6,591 bases of DNA from DASXBA01 sp036406475 (GCA_036406475.1 DASXBA010000116.1:1-6591); one strand, 5' to 3'. Positions 1-5,736 are shown, counted from the stretch's first letter. Translations and numbers: made by a program. Notes: generated by a model not told the origin, from the sequence alone.

Positions 1-1
1 C

Positions 2-790
2 TGGAGCCAGTCGACGCGGCAGGAGAAGGCGCCGCGGCGCGAGCGCGCGGCCACGGTGAGCCGGACAGGACTGGGGGTGGCGCTCGTCATCGCCGCCGGT
101 CTGGTGTTCCTCCAGGCCACCAGCTCGCTCACCGCCGCGCGTGACGTGATCCTCGCCGTGCTCGTGGTGGTGATCGTGCTCGGCGTGATCTTCGCCCCCT
201 GGATCCTGCGGCTCGTGCGCTCGCTGTCGGCCGAGCGGGCGGAGCGAATCCGCTCGCAGGAGCGCGCCGAGATGGCCGCGCACCTGCACGACTCGGTCCT
301 CCAGACGCTCGCCCTCGTCCAGCGCACCGACGACCCCGGCCAGGTGGCCGCGCTCGCCCGTCGCCAGGAGCGCGAGCTGCGGACCTGGTTGAGCGGCCGG
401 ACCGACCGGGCCGAGGGCCGGCTGGCGACCGCGCTCGAGGACGCGGCGGCCGAGGTCGAGGAGGCGCACGGCATCCCGGTGGACGTCGTTGCGGTCGGCG
501 ACCGGGACCTCGACGAGAAGAGCGACGCGCTGGTCGCCGCCGCCAGGGAGGCGATGGTGAACGCCGCGAAGTTCGGCGGCGGCTCGCCGGTGAGCGTCTA
601 CGCCGAGGCGCAGGACGGCAGGACCCACGTCTTCGTCCGCGACCGCGGCCCGGGCTTCGACGCGCAGGCGGTGCCGGCCGACCGGCGCGGCATCCGCGAG
701 TCGATCGTCGGCCGCATGGAGCGCCACGGCGGCCGGGCCAGCGTCACGAGCTCGAGCGAGGGCACCGAGGTGGAGCTGATGCTGCTGTGA
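2..790 (+). CDS. Two-component sensor histidine kinase, C-terminal part (5' end outside window)
   Basis: This is the sensor kinase of a two-component pair; it should autophosphorylate on His and pass the phosphate to the regulator encoded next. The reading frame is open to the window edge, so the N-terminus is missing. A GTG at 56 could be read as a start, but it falls just before the membrane segments, and in related actinobacterial kinases a PspC-like N-terminal domain precedes this point. Counting from that GTG, two hydrophobic helices (about 6-24 and 30-50) are followed by a charged linker and a HisKA_3-like dimerisation helix with the phospho-acceptor His78 in an H-L-H-D motif (codon 287-289). 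A HATPase_c domain follows, with an N-box (EAMVNAAK, about 165-172), a G1 box DRGPGFD (about 197-203) and an RGI...VGRM lid region near the C-terminus. The stimulus cannot be told from this fragment. The TGA overlaps the GTG of the regulator, so the two are probably translationally coupled. The kinase assignment is firm; the PspC part is inferred from family memory. Confidence 0.9.
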   Translation, partial: WSQSTRQEKAPRRERAATVSRTGLGVALVIAAGLVFLQATSSLTAARDVILAVLVVVIVLGVIFAPWILRLVRSLSAERAERIRSQERAEMAAHLHDSVLQTLALVQRTDDPGQVAALARRQERELRTWLSGRTDRAEGRLATALEDAAAEVEEAHGIPVDVVAVGDRDLDEKSDALVAAAREAMVNAAKFGGGSPVSVYAEAQDGRTHVFVRDRGPGFDAQAVPADRRGIRESIVGRMERHGGRASVTSSSEGTEVELMLL

Positions 791-1413
791 GCCGCGTGGT
801 CGTGGTGGACGATCACGAGCTCTTCCGGGCCGGCGTGCGCTCGCAGCTCGAGGACCTCGTGGAGATCGTGGGCGATGCGGCCACGGTCGACGAGGCCGTC
901 GACAAGATCGAGGCCGAACAGCCCGACGTGGTGTTGCTCGACGTCCACATGCCCGACGGCGGCGGCGTGGAGGTGATCAGGCGGACCGAGGCCGACACGC
1001 GCTTCCTCGCGCTGAGCGTGTCGGACGCCGCCGAGGACGTGATCGCCGTGATCCGCGCGGGCGCGCGCGGCTACGTGACCAAGACGATCTCGGGCCCCGA
1101 GCTGGCCGAGGCGATCGAGCGCGTCAAGGAGGGCGACGCGGTGTTCTCCCCCAGGCTCGCGGGCTTCGTGCTCGACGCTTTCGCTGGCGCAGCGCCGAAA
1201 CAAGGCGGCGACCCCGACCTCGACCAGCTCACACCGAGAGAAAGAGAAGTGGTCCAGCACCTGGCGCGCGGCTACATGTACAAGGAGATCGCCCGCCGGC
1301 TCGACATCTCGACGAAGACCGTGGAGGCCCACGCCTCCGCCGTGCTGCGCAAGCTCCAGCTCTCCAGCCGCCACGAGATCTCGCGCTGGGCGGCGGAGCG
1401 CAAGCTGTTCTAG
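787..1413 (+). CDS. NarL/FixJ-family response regulator (REC + LuxR-type HTH)
   Basis: This is a DNA-binding response regulator, the likely partner of the upstream kinase. The receiver domain (about 1-117) has the acidic pair D8-D9, the phospho-acceptor D52 in LLDVHMPD, the switch Ser77 and the conserved Lys99 in YVTK. A short linker (about 130-146) leads to a LuxR/GerE helix-turn-helix (about 147-208): LTPREREVV, then KEIARRLDISTKTVEAH, where the recognition helix lies, then VLRKLQL. Its length of 208 residues is normal for the family. The GTG start overlaps the kinase stop by four bases (GTGA), and a weak GGAG lies at 772-775. The linker/HTH boundary uses AGA-GAA-AGA-GAA codons, unusual in this GC-rich gene. 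Its target genes cannot be deduced. The TAG stop directly abuts the stop codon of the convergent VOC gene. Confidence 0.96.
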   Translation: MSRVVVVDDHELFRAGVRSQLEDLVEIVGDAATVDEAVDKIEAEQPDVVLLDVHMPDGGGVEVIRRTEADTRFLALSVSDAAEDVIAVIRAGARGYVTKTISGPELAEAIERVKEGDAVFSPRLAGFVLDAFAGAAPKQGGDPDLDQLTPREREVVQHLARGYMYKEIARRLDISTKTVEAHASAVLRKLQLSSRHEISRWAAERKLF

Positions 1414-2190
1414 TTAGTCGTCGAGCTGCCCCGTGTAGAGCGTGAAGATCGCGCCCTGCGGATCGCGGACCGGGGCGATCCTGGCGATGCCGATGTCCAT
1501 CACGTCCATCAGCTTCACGCCGCCGAGCTCCTCGACCTTGGCCGCGCCGGCGTCGACGTCATCGGTGGCGAAGTACGGGGTCCAGTTGGGCGGCTCGCCG
1601 TCGTTCGCGGGGCGGATGCCGCCGTTGCCGCGGCCGTCCACCTGGATCACCAGGTAGGGCCGCTCGGCTCCCTCCCACTGCTCGATCTGCCAGCCGAACA
1701 TGCCGCGGTAGAACTCGGCCGATGCGTCCATGTCGTCCGAGGCCAGCTCGTTCCAGCAGAGCGCGCCCGGCTCGTTGACGAGCTCCGCGCCGCGCTGGCG
1801 CTTCGGCTCCCAGACCATGAGGAAGGCGCCCTGCGGGTCCTGGATCACGGCCATGCGGCCGGCGTCGAGGACGTCGAACGGCGGGGCGTGGACGGTGGCG
1901 CCCAGGGCGCCGGCCTGCTCGGCGGCCGCGTCGGCGCTCTCGACCCAGACGTAGTTGTTCCAGAGCGGCGGCACGCCGGCCTCGCGCTGCTGCTGCGGCT
2001 GTCCCGCGATCGCCGCGACCTGCTTGCCGCGCAGGACCTGCATCGAGTAGACCGCTCCCTCGCCGACCGGCATGTCGTCCGCCTCCCACCCGAGAAGGTC
2101 GGCGTAGAAGGACTTGGCGCCGTCCTCGTCGGTGGTCGACAGGTCGACCCAGCAGAAAGTGCCCTGGGGAAAGCCGTCTCGTTCTGGCAT
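1414..2190 (-). CDS. VOC (glyoxalase/bleomycin-resistance fold) family protein, two tandem domains, Cfp30B-like
   Basis: This 258-residue protein has two vicinal-oxygen-chelate modules. The first spans about 9-128 (start GTFCWVDLSTTD, end DPQGAFLMVWEP) and the second about 142-255 (start GALCWNELASDD, end DPQGAIFTLYTG). Each begins with the W-V/N-D/E-L strand and carries a FY...LFGW/FYRGMFGW helix and a closing DPQGA strand. The order, the KRQRGAELVNEPGALCWNEL bridge region and the length closely recall mycobacterial Cfp30B/Rv0577 and similar 'glyoxalase' proteins. That resemblance is from memory, not from a search. The substrate is unknown; the fold is used for glyoxalases, dioxygenases and drug-binding proteins. 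The ATG lies 9 bases after the hydrolase stop on the same strand, so the two genes very likely form an operon. Only a weak AGGG precedes the start. The C-terminal end meets the stop of the convergent response regulator without any gap. Confidence 0.93.
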   Translation of the reverse strand: MPERDGFPQGTFCWVDLSTTDEDGAKSFYADLLGWEADDMPVGEGAVYSMQVLRGKQVAAIAGQPQQQREAGVPPLWNNYVWVESADAAAEQAGALGATVHAPPFDVLDAGRMAVIQDPQGAFLMVWEPKRQRGAELVNEPGALCWNELASDDMDASAEFYRGMFGWQIEQWEGAERPYLVIQVDGRGNGGIRPANDGEPPNWTPYFATDDVDAGAAKVEELGGVKLMDVMDIGIARIAPVRDPQGAIFTLYTGQLDD

Positions 2191-2199
2191 GCGGCGACC

Positions 2200-3375
2200 C
2201 TAGCCGAGGCAGCGGTAGAGGGCGTCCCGGAGGGACTTCTCGCGCGGGTCGTCGTGGATGTGGAAGCCCATGCGGTTCATGACGTAGGCGAAGGTCACGT
2301 CGCGGTCCGGGTCGGCGAACGCGAACGAGCCGCCGGCGCCCGGGTGGCCGAAGGCGCGCTCGCTCGACCCGAACTGGAACGGCCCGAGCGGGCGGGCGAA
2401 GCCGAGCGAGAAGGCCGTCTCGACCTTGAGCACCTCGTCGTGCCAGCCGAGAACCGGCGGCGACGGGAACGCGGTGATCTGGTCGAGCGTCTCGGACGAG
2501 AGGCCCAGGACGTCGTTGCGCGCGCCGGTGAAGGCGGTGTAGGCGCGGGCGATGTCGCGCGCGGAGCCGAGGGCGCCGCCCGCCGGGAACTCGAGCCGCC
2601 GGTACTCGCTCTGGTCGAGGTGGGCGGGCGTCCGCAGGCGCGGGTTGGCAAAGGCCCGGAAGCTCACCGAGCGCGGGTTGAACATCGCCCGCGCCATCTT
2701 CGGCGGCATGTGGCGCATCTGCGGCGGAATGGCGAGCGGGTTGATGCGCTTGATCCGGGCGATGGTCTCGCTCGAGAGGTCGTCCGGAGCGCCGATGTGG
2801 ATGTCGAGATCGAGCGGCCGGGCGACCTCCTCGGCGAAGAAGCGGCCGAGCGTCCGCCCGTCGATGCGCCTCACGAGCTCGCCCTCGTACCAGCCGAGGC
2901 TCACCCCGTGGTAGCCGTGGCGGGTGCCCGGCCGCCACAGCGGTCGCTGACGGGCGACGGCGGTTGCGAGGCCGTCGAAGTCCTCGAGGCTGGCAGGCTC
3001 GAGCTTCTCGTCGATCACGGGCAGCCCGGCCTCGTGCGCGAGCAGCTGGCGCACGGTCACGTCCTCCTTGCCGGCCTGGCCGAACTCGGGCCAGTACGAC
3101 GTGACGCGCTCGTCGTAGTCGAGCTGACCGCGCGAGTGGAGCAGCGCCATCGTCATCGCCGACAGCCCCTTGGAGGTGGAGTAGACGAGCACGATCGTGT
3201 CCTCGCGCCAGGGCGAGCCGTCGCGGGCGTCGCGGACGCCGCCCCACAAATCGACGACTTTCTCGCCGCCGGCGTAGGCGGCGCAGGCGGCTCCGAGCTC
3301 GCGCCGCCGAGAGAAGTTCAGCTCGAACTCGCGCCGAACCTCCTCGAAGCCCGGCGCCACCGATCCCCCGATCAC
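2200..3375 (-). CDS. Serine hydrolase of the beta-lactamase/EstB family (class C fold)
   Basis: This is a probable cytoplasmic serine esterase or beta-lactamase-related hydrolase (PF00144 type), 391 residues from the chosen start. The nucleophile motif S66-T-S-K69 (in VYSTSKG) is present. So are a tyrosine motif Y155-H-G-V-S within GYHGVSLGWYEGELVRR, and the third motif H344-P-G-A-G-G followed by FAFADP, typical of EstB-like enzymes. No signal peptide is visible. The frame stays open upstream to an ATG at 3768, but that extension lies across the divergent regulator gene and has no domain resemblance. The GTG at 3375 is preferred because it directly precedes the conserved VAPGFEEVRREFE beginning, and a TAGCTT -10-like box lies 7 bases before it, which suggests a nearly leaderless mRNA. 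The physiological substrate cannot be told; many relatives are lipolytic esterases and not antibiotic-degrading enzymes. The gene is first in an operon with the VOC gene and shares its promoter region with the peroxide operon. Confidence 0.88.
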   Translation of the reverse strand: MIGGSVAPGFEEVRREFELNFSRRRELGAACAAYAGGEKVVDLWGGVRDARDGSPWREDTIVLVYSTSKGLSAMTMALLHSRGQLDYDERVTSYWPEFGQAGKEDVTVRQLLAHEAGLPVIDEKLEPASLEDFDGLATAVARQRPLWRPGTRHGYHGVSLGWYEGELVRRIDGRTLGRFFAEEVARPLDLDIHIGAPDDLSSETIARIKRINPLAIPPQMRHMPPKMARAMFNPRSVSFRAFANPRLRTPAHLDQSEYRRLEFPAGGALGSARDIARAYTAFTGARNDVLGLSSETLDQITAFPSPPVLGWHDEVLKVETAFSLGFARPLGPFQFGSSERAFGHPGAGGSFAFADPDRDVTFAYVMNRMGFHIHDDPREKSLRDALYRCLG

Positions 3376-3382
3376 GCGCGGC

Positions 3383-3388
3383 AAGCTA
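3383..3388 (-). promoter_or_regulatory. Candidate -10 element for the hydrolase-VOC operon
   Basis: Read on the minus strand, TAGCTT fits the TANNNT pattern of actinobacterial -10 boxes and ends 7 bases before the GTG at 3375. Transcription would begin at or next to the start codon, which explains the absence of a ribosome binding site. No good -35 hexamer is visible; the expected place is occupied by the left arm of the inverted repeat at 3403-3438. The element is found by eye only. Confidence 0.35.
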
Positions 3389-3402
3389 TCCCAGCGCGAC
3401 TG

Positions 3403-3438
3403 ATCTGGAATCGTCCGAATAATGGACTCGTTCCAGAT
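3403..3438. promoter_or_regulatory. 36-bp inverted repeat, probable operator of the FurA/PerR-like regulator
   Basis: The outer arms ATCTGGAA (3403-3410) and TTCCAGAT (3431-3438) are exact reverse complements. Inner arms GTCC (3413-3416) and GGAC (3424-3427) are also complementary but offset by one base, and they flank an AT-rich centre (GAATAAT). Read outward, the site is two divergent copies of GGAC-N2/3-TTCCAGAT. It lies in the gap between the divergent hydrolase and regulator genes, over the -35 regions of both candidate promoters, where a repressor is expected to sit. AT-rich TTCCAGA-containing sites are recalled upstream of mycobacterial furA, which fits autoregulation by this protein. 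That match is from memory, and binding is inferred. Confidence 0.6.
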
Positions 3439-3450
3439 AACTGATACGGT
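3423..3450 (+). promoter_or_regulatory. Candidate promoter of the furA-like/DUF2180/Mn-catalase operon
   Basis: A -35-like TGGACT (3423-3428, four of six matches to TTGACA) is separated by 16 bases from a -10-like TACGGT (3445-3450, TANNNT). The -10 box is preceded by TGA, forming an extended -10 (TGN-TANNNT). The ATG at 3460 follows 9 bases later with no Shine-Dalgarno sequence, so the mRNA is probably leaderless or has only a few bases of leader. The right half of the inverted repeat covers the -35 box and part of the spacer, which is consistent with repression. Confidence 0.4.
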
Positions 3451-3459
3451 GCCGCGCCC

Positions 3460-3900
3460 ATGCCCCTGAGCGTCGACGAGGTAACGGAGCGCCTGCGCGA
3501 GCACGACCTGCGCGTCACGGCCAGCCGGATCGCCGTCTACTCCGCCGTCGCCGAGCTGCCCGGCCACCCCGAGGTCGACTCGATCGCGGAGCGGGTGCGC
3601 GACCAGCTCGGCACGGCCTCGACGCAGGCCGTGTACGACGGCCTGCGGGCACTGACCGAGGTGGGCCTGCTGCGACGGATCGAGCCGGCCGGGAGCCCGG
3701 CCCGCTACGAGACGCGCGTGGGCGACAACCACCACCACGTCGTCTGCCGCATCTGCGGCGCGGCGCACGACATCGACTGCGCGGTGGGCGCCGCGCCCTG
3801 CCTCGACCCCAGCGACGCGGGCGGCTTCGCGATCGACGAGGCGGAGGTCACGTTCTGGGGCGTCTGCCCCGACTGCCGAGCGAAGAAGGGAGCCGCATGA
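3460..3900 (+). CDS. Fur-family metalloregulator, FurA/PerR (CatR) type
   Basis: This is a 146-residue cytoplasmic transcriptional repressor that should sense peroxide and/or iron. The N-terminal winged helix (about 1-83) includes LRVTASRIAVYSAV and the recognition helix TQAVYDGLRAL. The C-terminal half carries the metal sites. H36 (in GHPEVD), E84, H91, H93 and D104 fit the regulatory Fe/Mn site, and C96-x2-C99 with C136-x2-C139 the structural zinc site. The zinc Cys and H91/H93/D104 fall at the same residue numbers as in Bacillus PerR (numbers from memory). E84 replaces the PerR Asp85, as in Fur-like members. The stretch D106-C-A-V-G-A-A-P-C-L is a signature of the FurA/CatR subgroup, known as the regulator of the catalase-peroxidase KatG. 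Here it heads an operon ending in a manganese catalase, so peroxide-responsive control of that enzyme and of itself is the likely role. No ribosome binding site precedes the ATG. The stop overlaps the next ATG (ATGA). Confidence 0.93.
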   Translation: MPLSVDEVTERLREHDLRVTASRIAVYSAVAELPGHPEVDSIAERVRDQLGTASTQAVYDGLRALTEVGLLRRIEPAGSPARYETRVGDNHHHVVCRICGAAHDIDCAVGAAPCLDPSDAGGFAIDEAEVTFWGVCPDCRAKKGAA

Positions 3901-4070
3901 ACTGCTTCGTCTGCGCGGGCGAGGGCAAGGAGGTCAGCGCCGTCGCGCTCTGTCAGGGCTGCGCCGTCGCGCTCTGCCGCGACCACCTCGCGGAGGAGCT
4001 CCGAAGTCCCGGGCCGGGGGGCCTGAAGTACGACTGCAACCACATCCGAGTCAAGGAGAAGTCCCGATGA
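3897..4070 (+). CDS. Small DUF2180-like zinc-finger protein (57 aa)
   Basis: A short gene fits exactly between the regulator and the catalase. Its ATG overlaps the regulator stop (ATGA, 3897-3900) and its TGA overlaps the catalase ATG (4067-4070). An AAGGGAG ribosome binding site lies at 3886-3892. The protein begins MNCFVC and has eight regularly spaced candidate zinc ligands: C3-x2-C6, C19-x2-C22, C27-x2-H30 and C47-x-H49. This would form two zinc sites in a B-box-like cross-brace. The N-terminal pattern (MxCxVC...AVALCxxCxxxLCxxH) matches what I recall of DUF2180, small proteins of archaea and actinobacteria with no established function. There is no signal peptide or membrane segment. Its place in a peroxide operon suggests a redox- or metal-linked accessory job, such as a thiol/zinc sensor, a chaperone or a partner of the catalase, but that is inference. 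The gene is easily missed because of its size. Confidence 0.85.
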   Translation: MNCFVCAGEGKEVSAVALCQGCAVALCRDHLAEELRSPGPGGLKYDCNHIRVKEKSR

Positions 4071-4963
4071 TCATGCGAATCGACCGGCTCCAGATCGAGC
4101 TCCCCGCGCCGGAGGAGCCCGATCCCGCCGCCGCCGCCCACGTCCAGGAGCTCCTTGGCGGGCGCTTCGGCGAGATGTCCACGCTGATGAACTACACGTA
4201 CCAGTCGTTCAACATGCGCGGCCGGTCGAAGATCAAGCCGTACTACGACCTGATCGCCAACATCGCGACCGAGGAGTACGGCCACATCGAGCTCGTCTCC
4301 GCGTGCATCAACGGGCTGCTGACGGGCGCCTCGGACGGCGACGACCCGCACGACGCCCCGCTCAAGAACCTCAAGGACGCCGCCGGGATCAGGCACCACT
4401 GGATTAACAGCGGCCTCGGCGCGCTGCCGGTGAACTCGCTCGGGCAGGGCTGGAACGGCGAGTACGTCTTCAACTCGGGCGACCTGGTGCTCGACCTTCT
4501 CCACAACTTCTTTCTGGAGAACGGCGCCCGGATGGCCAAGATCCGCGTCTACGAGACCACCGACCACCCAGTCGCGCGCCAGATGTGCGGGTACCTCTTC
4601 TGCCGCGGCGGCGTGCACGCTCTCGCCTACGCCAAGGCGCTCGAGGAGCTGACCGGCGTGGACGTGAAGAAGATGCTGCCGATCCCGAACCTGCCCGACG
4701 CCGACTTCAAGGAGGCGAAGCCGTTCGTGGACCGCGGCCTGCACGCCAAGCTCTACCGCTTCAGCGAGCAGGATTTCCAGGACATCGGCGCGATCTGGCA
4801 CGGCGAGCACCCCTTCGACGGGGCGCCGCTCGAGGTCCAGGACGGGCCGCCGGAGGAGGCCGGCGGGCCGGCGGATCCGCCGGAGGAGAAGGCCGTCTTC
4901 GCCCCCGGCTACTCCCCTGAGGACCTCAAGGAGATCGCCGACAAGCTGCTCTCGCGGGCATAA
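4067..4963 (+). CDS. Manganese catalase (dinuclear Mn, ferritin-like fold)
   Basis: This enzyme decomposes hydrogen peroxide to water and oxygen using a di-manganese centre, without heme. The 298 residues match the family length. All five metal ligands can be placed: E36 (GGRFGEMSTLMNY), E70 and H73 (ATEEYGH), E151 (NFFLENGAR) and H184 (RGGVHALAYAKALE). They align with E35, E66, H69, E148 and H181 of the Lactobacillus plantarum enzyme (numbers from memory). The C-terminal segment IWHGEHPFDG...APGYSPEDLKEIADKL is the usual tail. The ATG at 4067 is chosen over the one at 4073 because AAGGAG (4053-4058) lies 8 bases upstream and the ATG overlaps the previous stop. The enzyme is cytosolic, with no signal peptide. 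It is the last gene of the operon headed by the FurA-like regulator and is probably induced by peroxide. A long hairpin follows the stop. Confidence 0.97.
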   Translation: MIMRIDRLQIELPAPEEPDPAAAAHVQELLGGRFGEMSTLMNYTYQSFNMRGRSKIKPYYDLIANIATEEYGHIELVSACINGLLTGASDGDDPHDAPLKNLKDAAGIRHHWINSGLGALPVNSLGQGWNGEYVFNSGDLVLDLLHNFFLENGARMAKIRVYETTDHPVARQMCGYLFCRGGVHALAYAKALEELTGVDVKKMLPIPNLPDADFKEAKPFVDRGLHAKLYRFSEQDFQDIGAIWHGEHPFDGAPLEVQDGPPEEAGGPADPPEEKAVFAPGYSPEDLKEIADKLLSRA

Positions 4964-5018
4964 CCCCCGGATCGGTCCGCTCCCGCCCGTAACTTGGGCG
5001 GGAGCGACCGAATGGGGG
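4964..5018 (+). terminator. Long GC-rich hairpin after the catalase gene; atypical terminator or leader structure
   Basis: Directly after the catalase stop, an 11-bp perfect stem (4978-4988 with 4996-5006, arms CGCTCCCGCCC/GGGCGGGAGCG) closes a 7-base loop (GTAACTT). Past a single bulged C (4977), the stem continues for five pairs, TCGGT (4972-4976) with ACCGA (5007-5011). After a 3x2 internal loop, CCCCC (4964-4968) can pair with GGGGG (5014-5018). No T-run follows on either strand, so it is not a classical intrinsic terminator; high-GC actinobacteria often use such tail-less hairpins. The outermost pairing would hide the G-run that serves as ribosome binding site for the membrane protein gene starting at 5023. 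Confidence 0.6.
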
Positions 5019-5022
5019 ACGG

Positions 5023-5700
5023 ATGAATACTGGGGTGCGAAGCGGGCTCGAGCGCTGGGCCGGACTCGGGGCGAGCATCTACGCGATTCTCTTCGTGGTC
5101 GCGTCGGTGATCGCCTTCAGCGGCATACCTGACAGCGACGCCAGGCCGGCCAAGGTCATCCTCTACTACAGCCAGTCCAGCCACCGGGACAAGTGGAACT
5201 GGGCCTGGGCCCTCGTCCTCTTCGGGGTCTTCTTCTTCATCTGGTTCCTCGGCTCGCTGCGCAAGCTCCTCCGCGAGACCGACCCCGACGGGTTCCTGAG
5301 CGGCCTTGCGGTCATCGGCGGAACCATCTACGCCACCACGTCCCTCCTCGCCTTCTCGCTCGAGGCGGCGATCAGGACGATGAGCGACGACACCTACCAG
5401 CACCAGGTCTTCCCCGAGCTCATCCACGCGGCCGACGACGCCGGCTACGTGATGCACTCGGCCGGCGGGGTTGGGATCGCAACGCTGATGATCGCCACCT
5501 CGCTGGTCACGATGCGGGCGGGGCGGATACCCGGCTGGGCCGGCTGGGTCGGGATCGTCTTCGGCTTCCTGGCGATCTTCTCGATCTTCTTCATCCCGCA
5601 GTTCCTGATCTTCCTCTGGCTGCTCGTGGCCGGAGTGGCGGTGTTCAGAGCGGGGCCCGCGGCCCCGGCGCAACCGGGCGTGCCGCAGGTCGCGAGCTAG
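5023..5700 (+). CDS. Uncharacterised six-helix integral membrane protein
   Basis: This is a 225-residue membrane protein with six predicted hydrophobic helices at about 12-33, 60-79, 92-113, 144-163, 172-191 and 193-209. A hydrophilic segment of about 26 residues lies between helices 1 and 2 (IPDSDARPAKVILYYSQSSHRDKWN), and one of about 30 residues between helices 3 and 4 (MSDDTYQHQVFPELIHAADDAG). The positive residues after helix 2 (RKLLR) and the RAGR after helix 4 suggest these face the cytoplasm. The layout, with an AxxVxxYY segment after helix 1 and FFFIWFLGSLRKLLR in helix 2, recalls a common actinobacterial family annotated as hypothetical or DUF4386-like. No catalytic motif is evident and I do not know a function. 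The start is supported by a G-rich GGGGGA at 5014-5019, although the 3-base spacing is short. The upstream hairpin may separate it from the catalase operon. Confidence 0.85.
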   Translation: MNTGVRSGLERWAGLGASIYAILFVVASVIAFSGIPDSDARPAKVILYYSQSSHRDKWNWAWALVLFGVFFFIWFLGSLRKLLRETDPDGFLSGLAVIGGTIYATTSLLAFSLEAAIRTMSDDTYQHQVFPELIHAADDAGYVMHSAGGVGIATLMIATSLVTMRAGRIPGWAGWVGIVFGFLAIFSIFFIPQFLIFLWLLVAGVAVFRAGPAAPAQPGVPQVAS

Positions 5701-5724
5701 CCCGTCACACCAAGTCGCGCTTAA

Positions 5725-5730
5725 TACGCT
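5725..5730 (+). promoter_or_regulatory. Candidate -10 element for the CMD-family/LLM gene pair
   Basis: TACGCT fits the TANNNT pattern and ends 6 bases before the GTG at 5737, where no ribosome binding site is visible, so the transcript would be leaderless. A weak -35-like GTCACA lies at 5704-5709 with a short 15-base spacer. The 36-base gap after the membrane protein gene is otherwise featureless. Readthrough from upstream remains possible. Confidence 0.25.
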
Positions 5731-5736
5731 GTCGCG

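Noticed and set aside
56..58. GTG at 56 as the true start of the histidine kinase
   Set aside because: The frame is open to the window edge and this GTG directly precedes the first membrane helix. Related kinases carry a further N-terminal domain, so the gene is better treated as 5'-partial.
598..1374. Minus-strand open frame opposite the response regulator
   Set aside because: It is a mirror of high third-position GC; its His/Leu/Val-rich translation lacks recognisable domains and the plus-strand gene is certain.
1559..3444. Long open frames overlapping the hydrolase-VOC operon on both strands (1559-3247 minus, 1888-3444 plus)
   Set aside because: Both are rich in Arg/Ala/Gly or Val/Glu as expected of out-of-frame GC-rich sequence, have no family resemblance, and overlap genes with clear motifs.
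3376..3768. N-terminal extension of the serine hydrolase frame to an ATG at 3768
   Set aside because: It runs antisense through the regulator gene and across the operator, has low-complexity shadow-like composition, and the recognised domain begins only at the GTG at 3375.
3460..3900. Regulator as Zur (zinc uptake regulator)
   Set aside because: The DCAVGxAPCL signature, the HxH with D104 regulatory site and the catalase neighbour favour FurA/PerR; no zinc transport gene is nearby.
3953..4810. Minus-strand open frame opposite the Mn catalase
   Set aside because: It is an antisense shadow of a gene with all five catalytic ligands intact.
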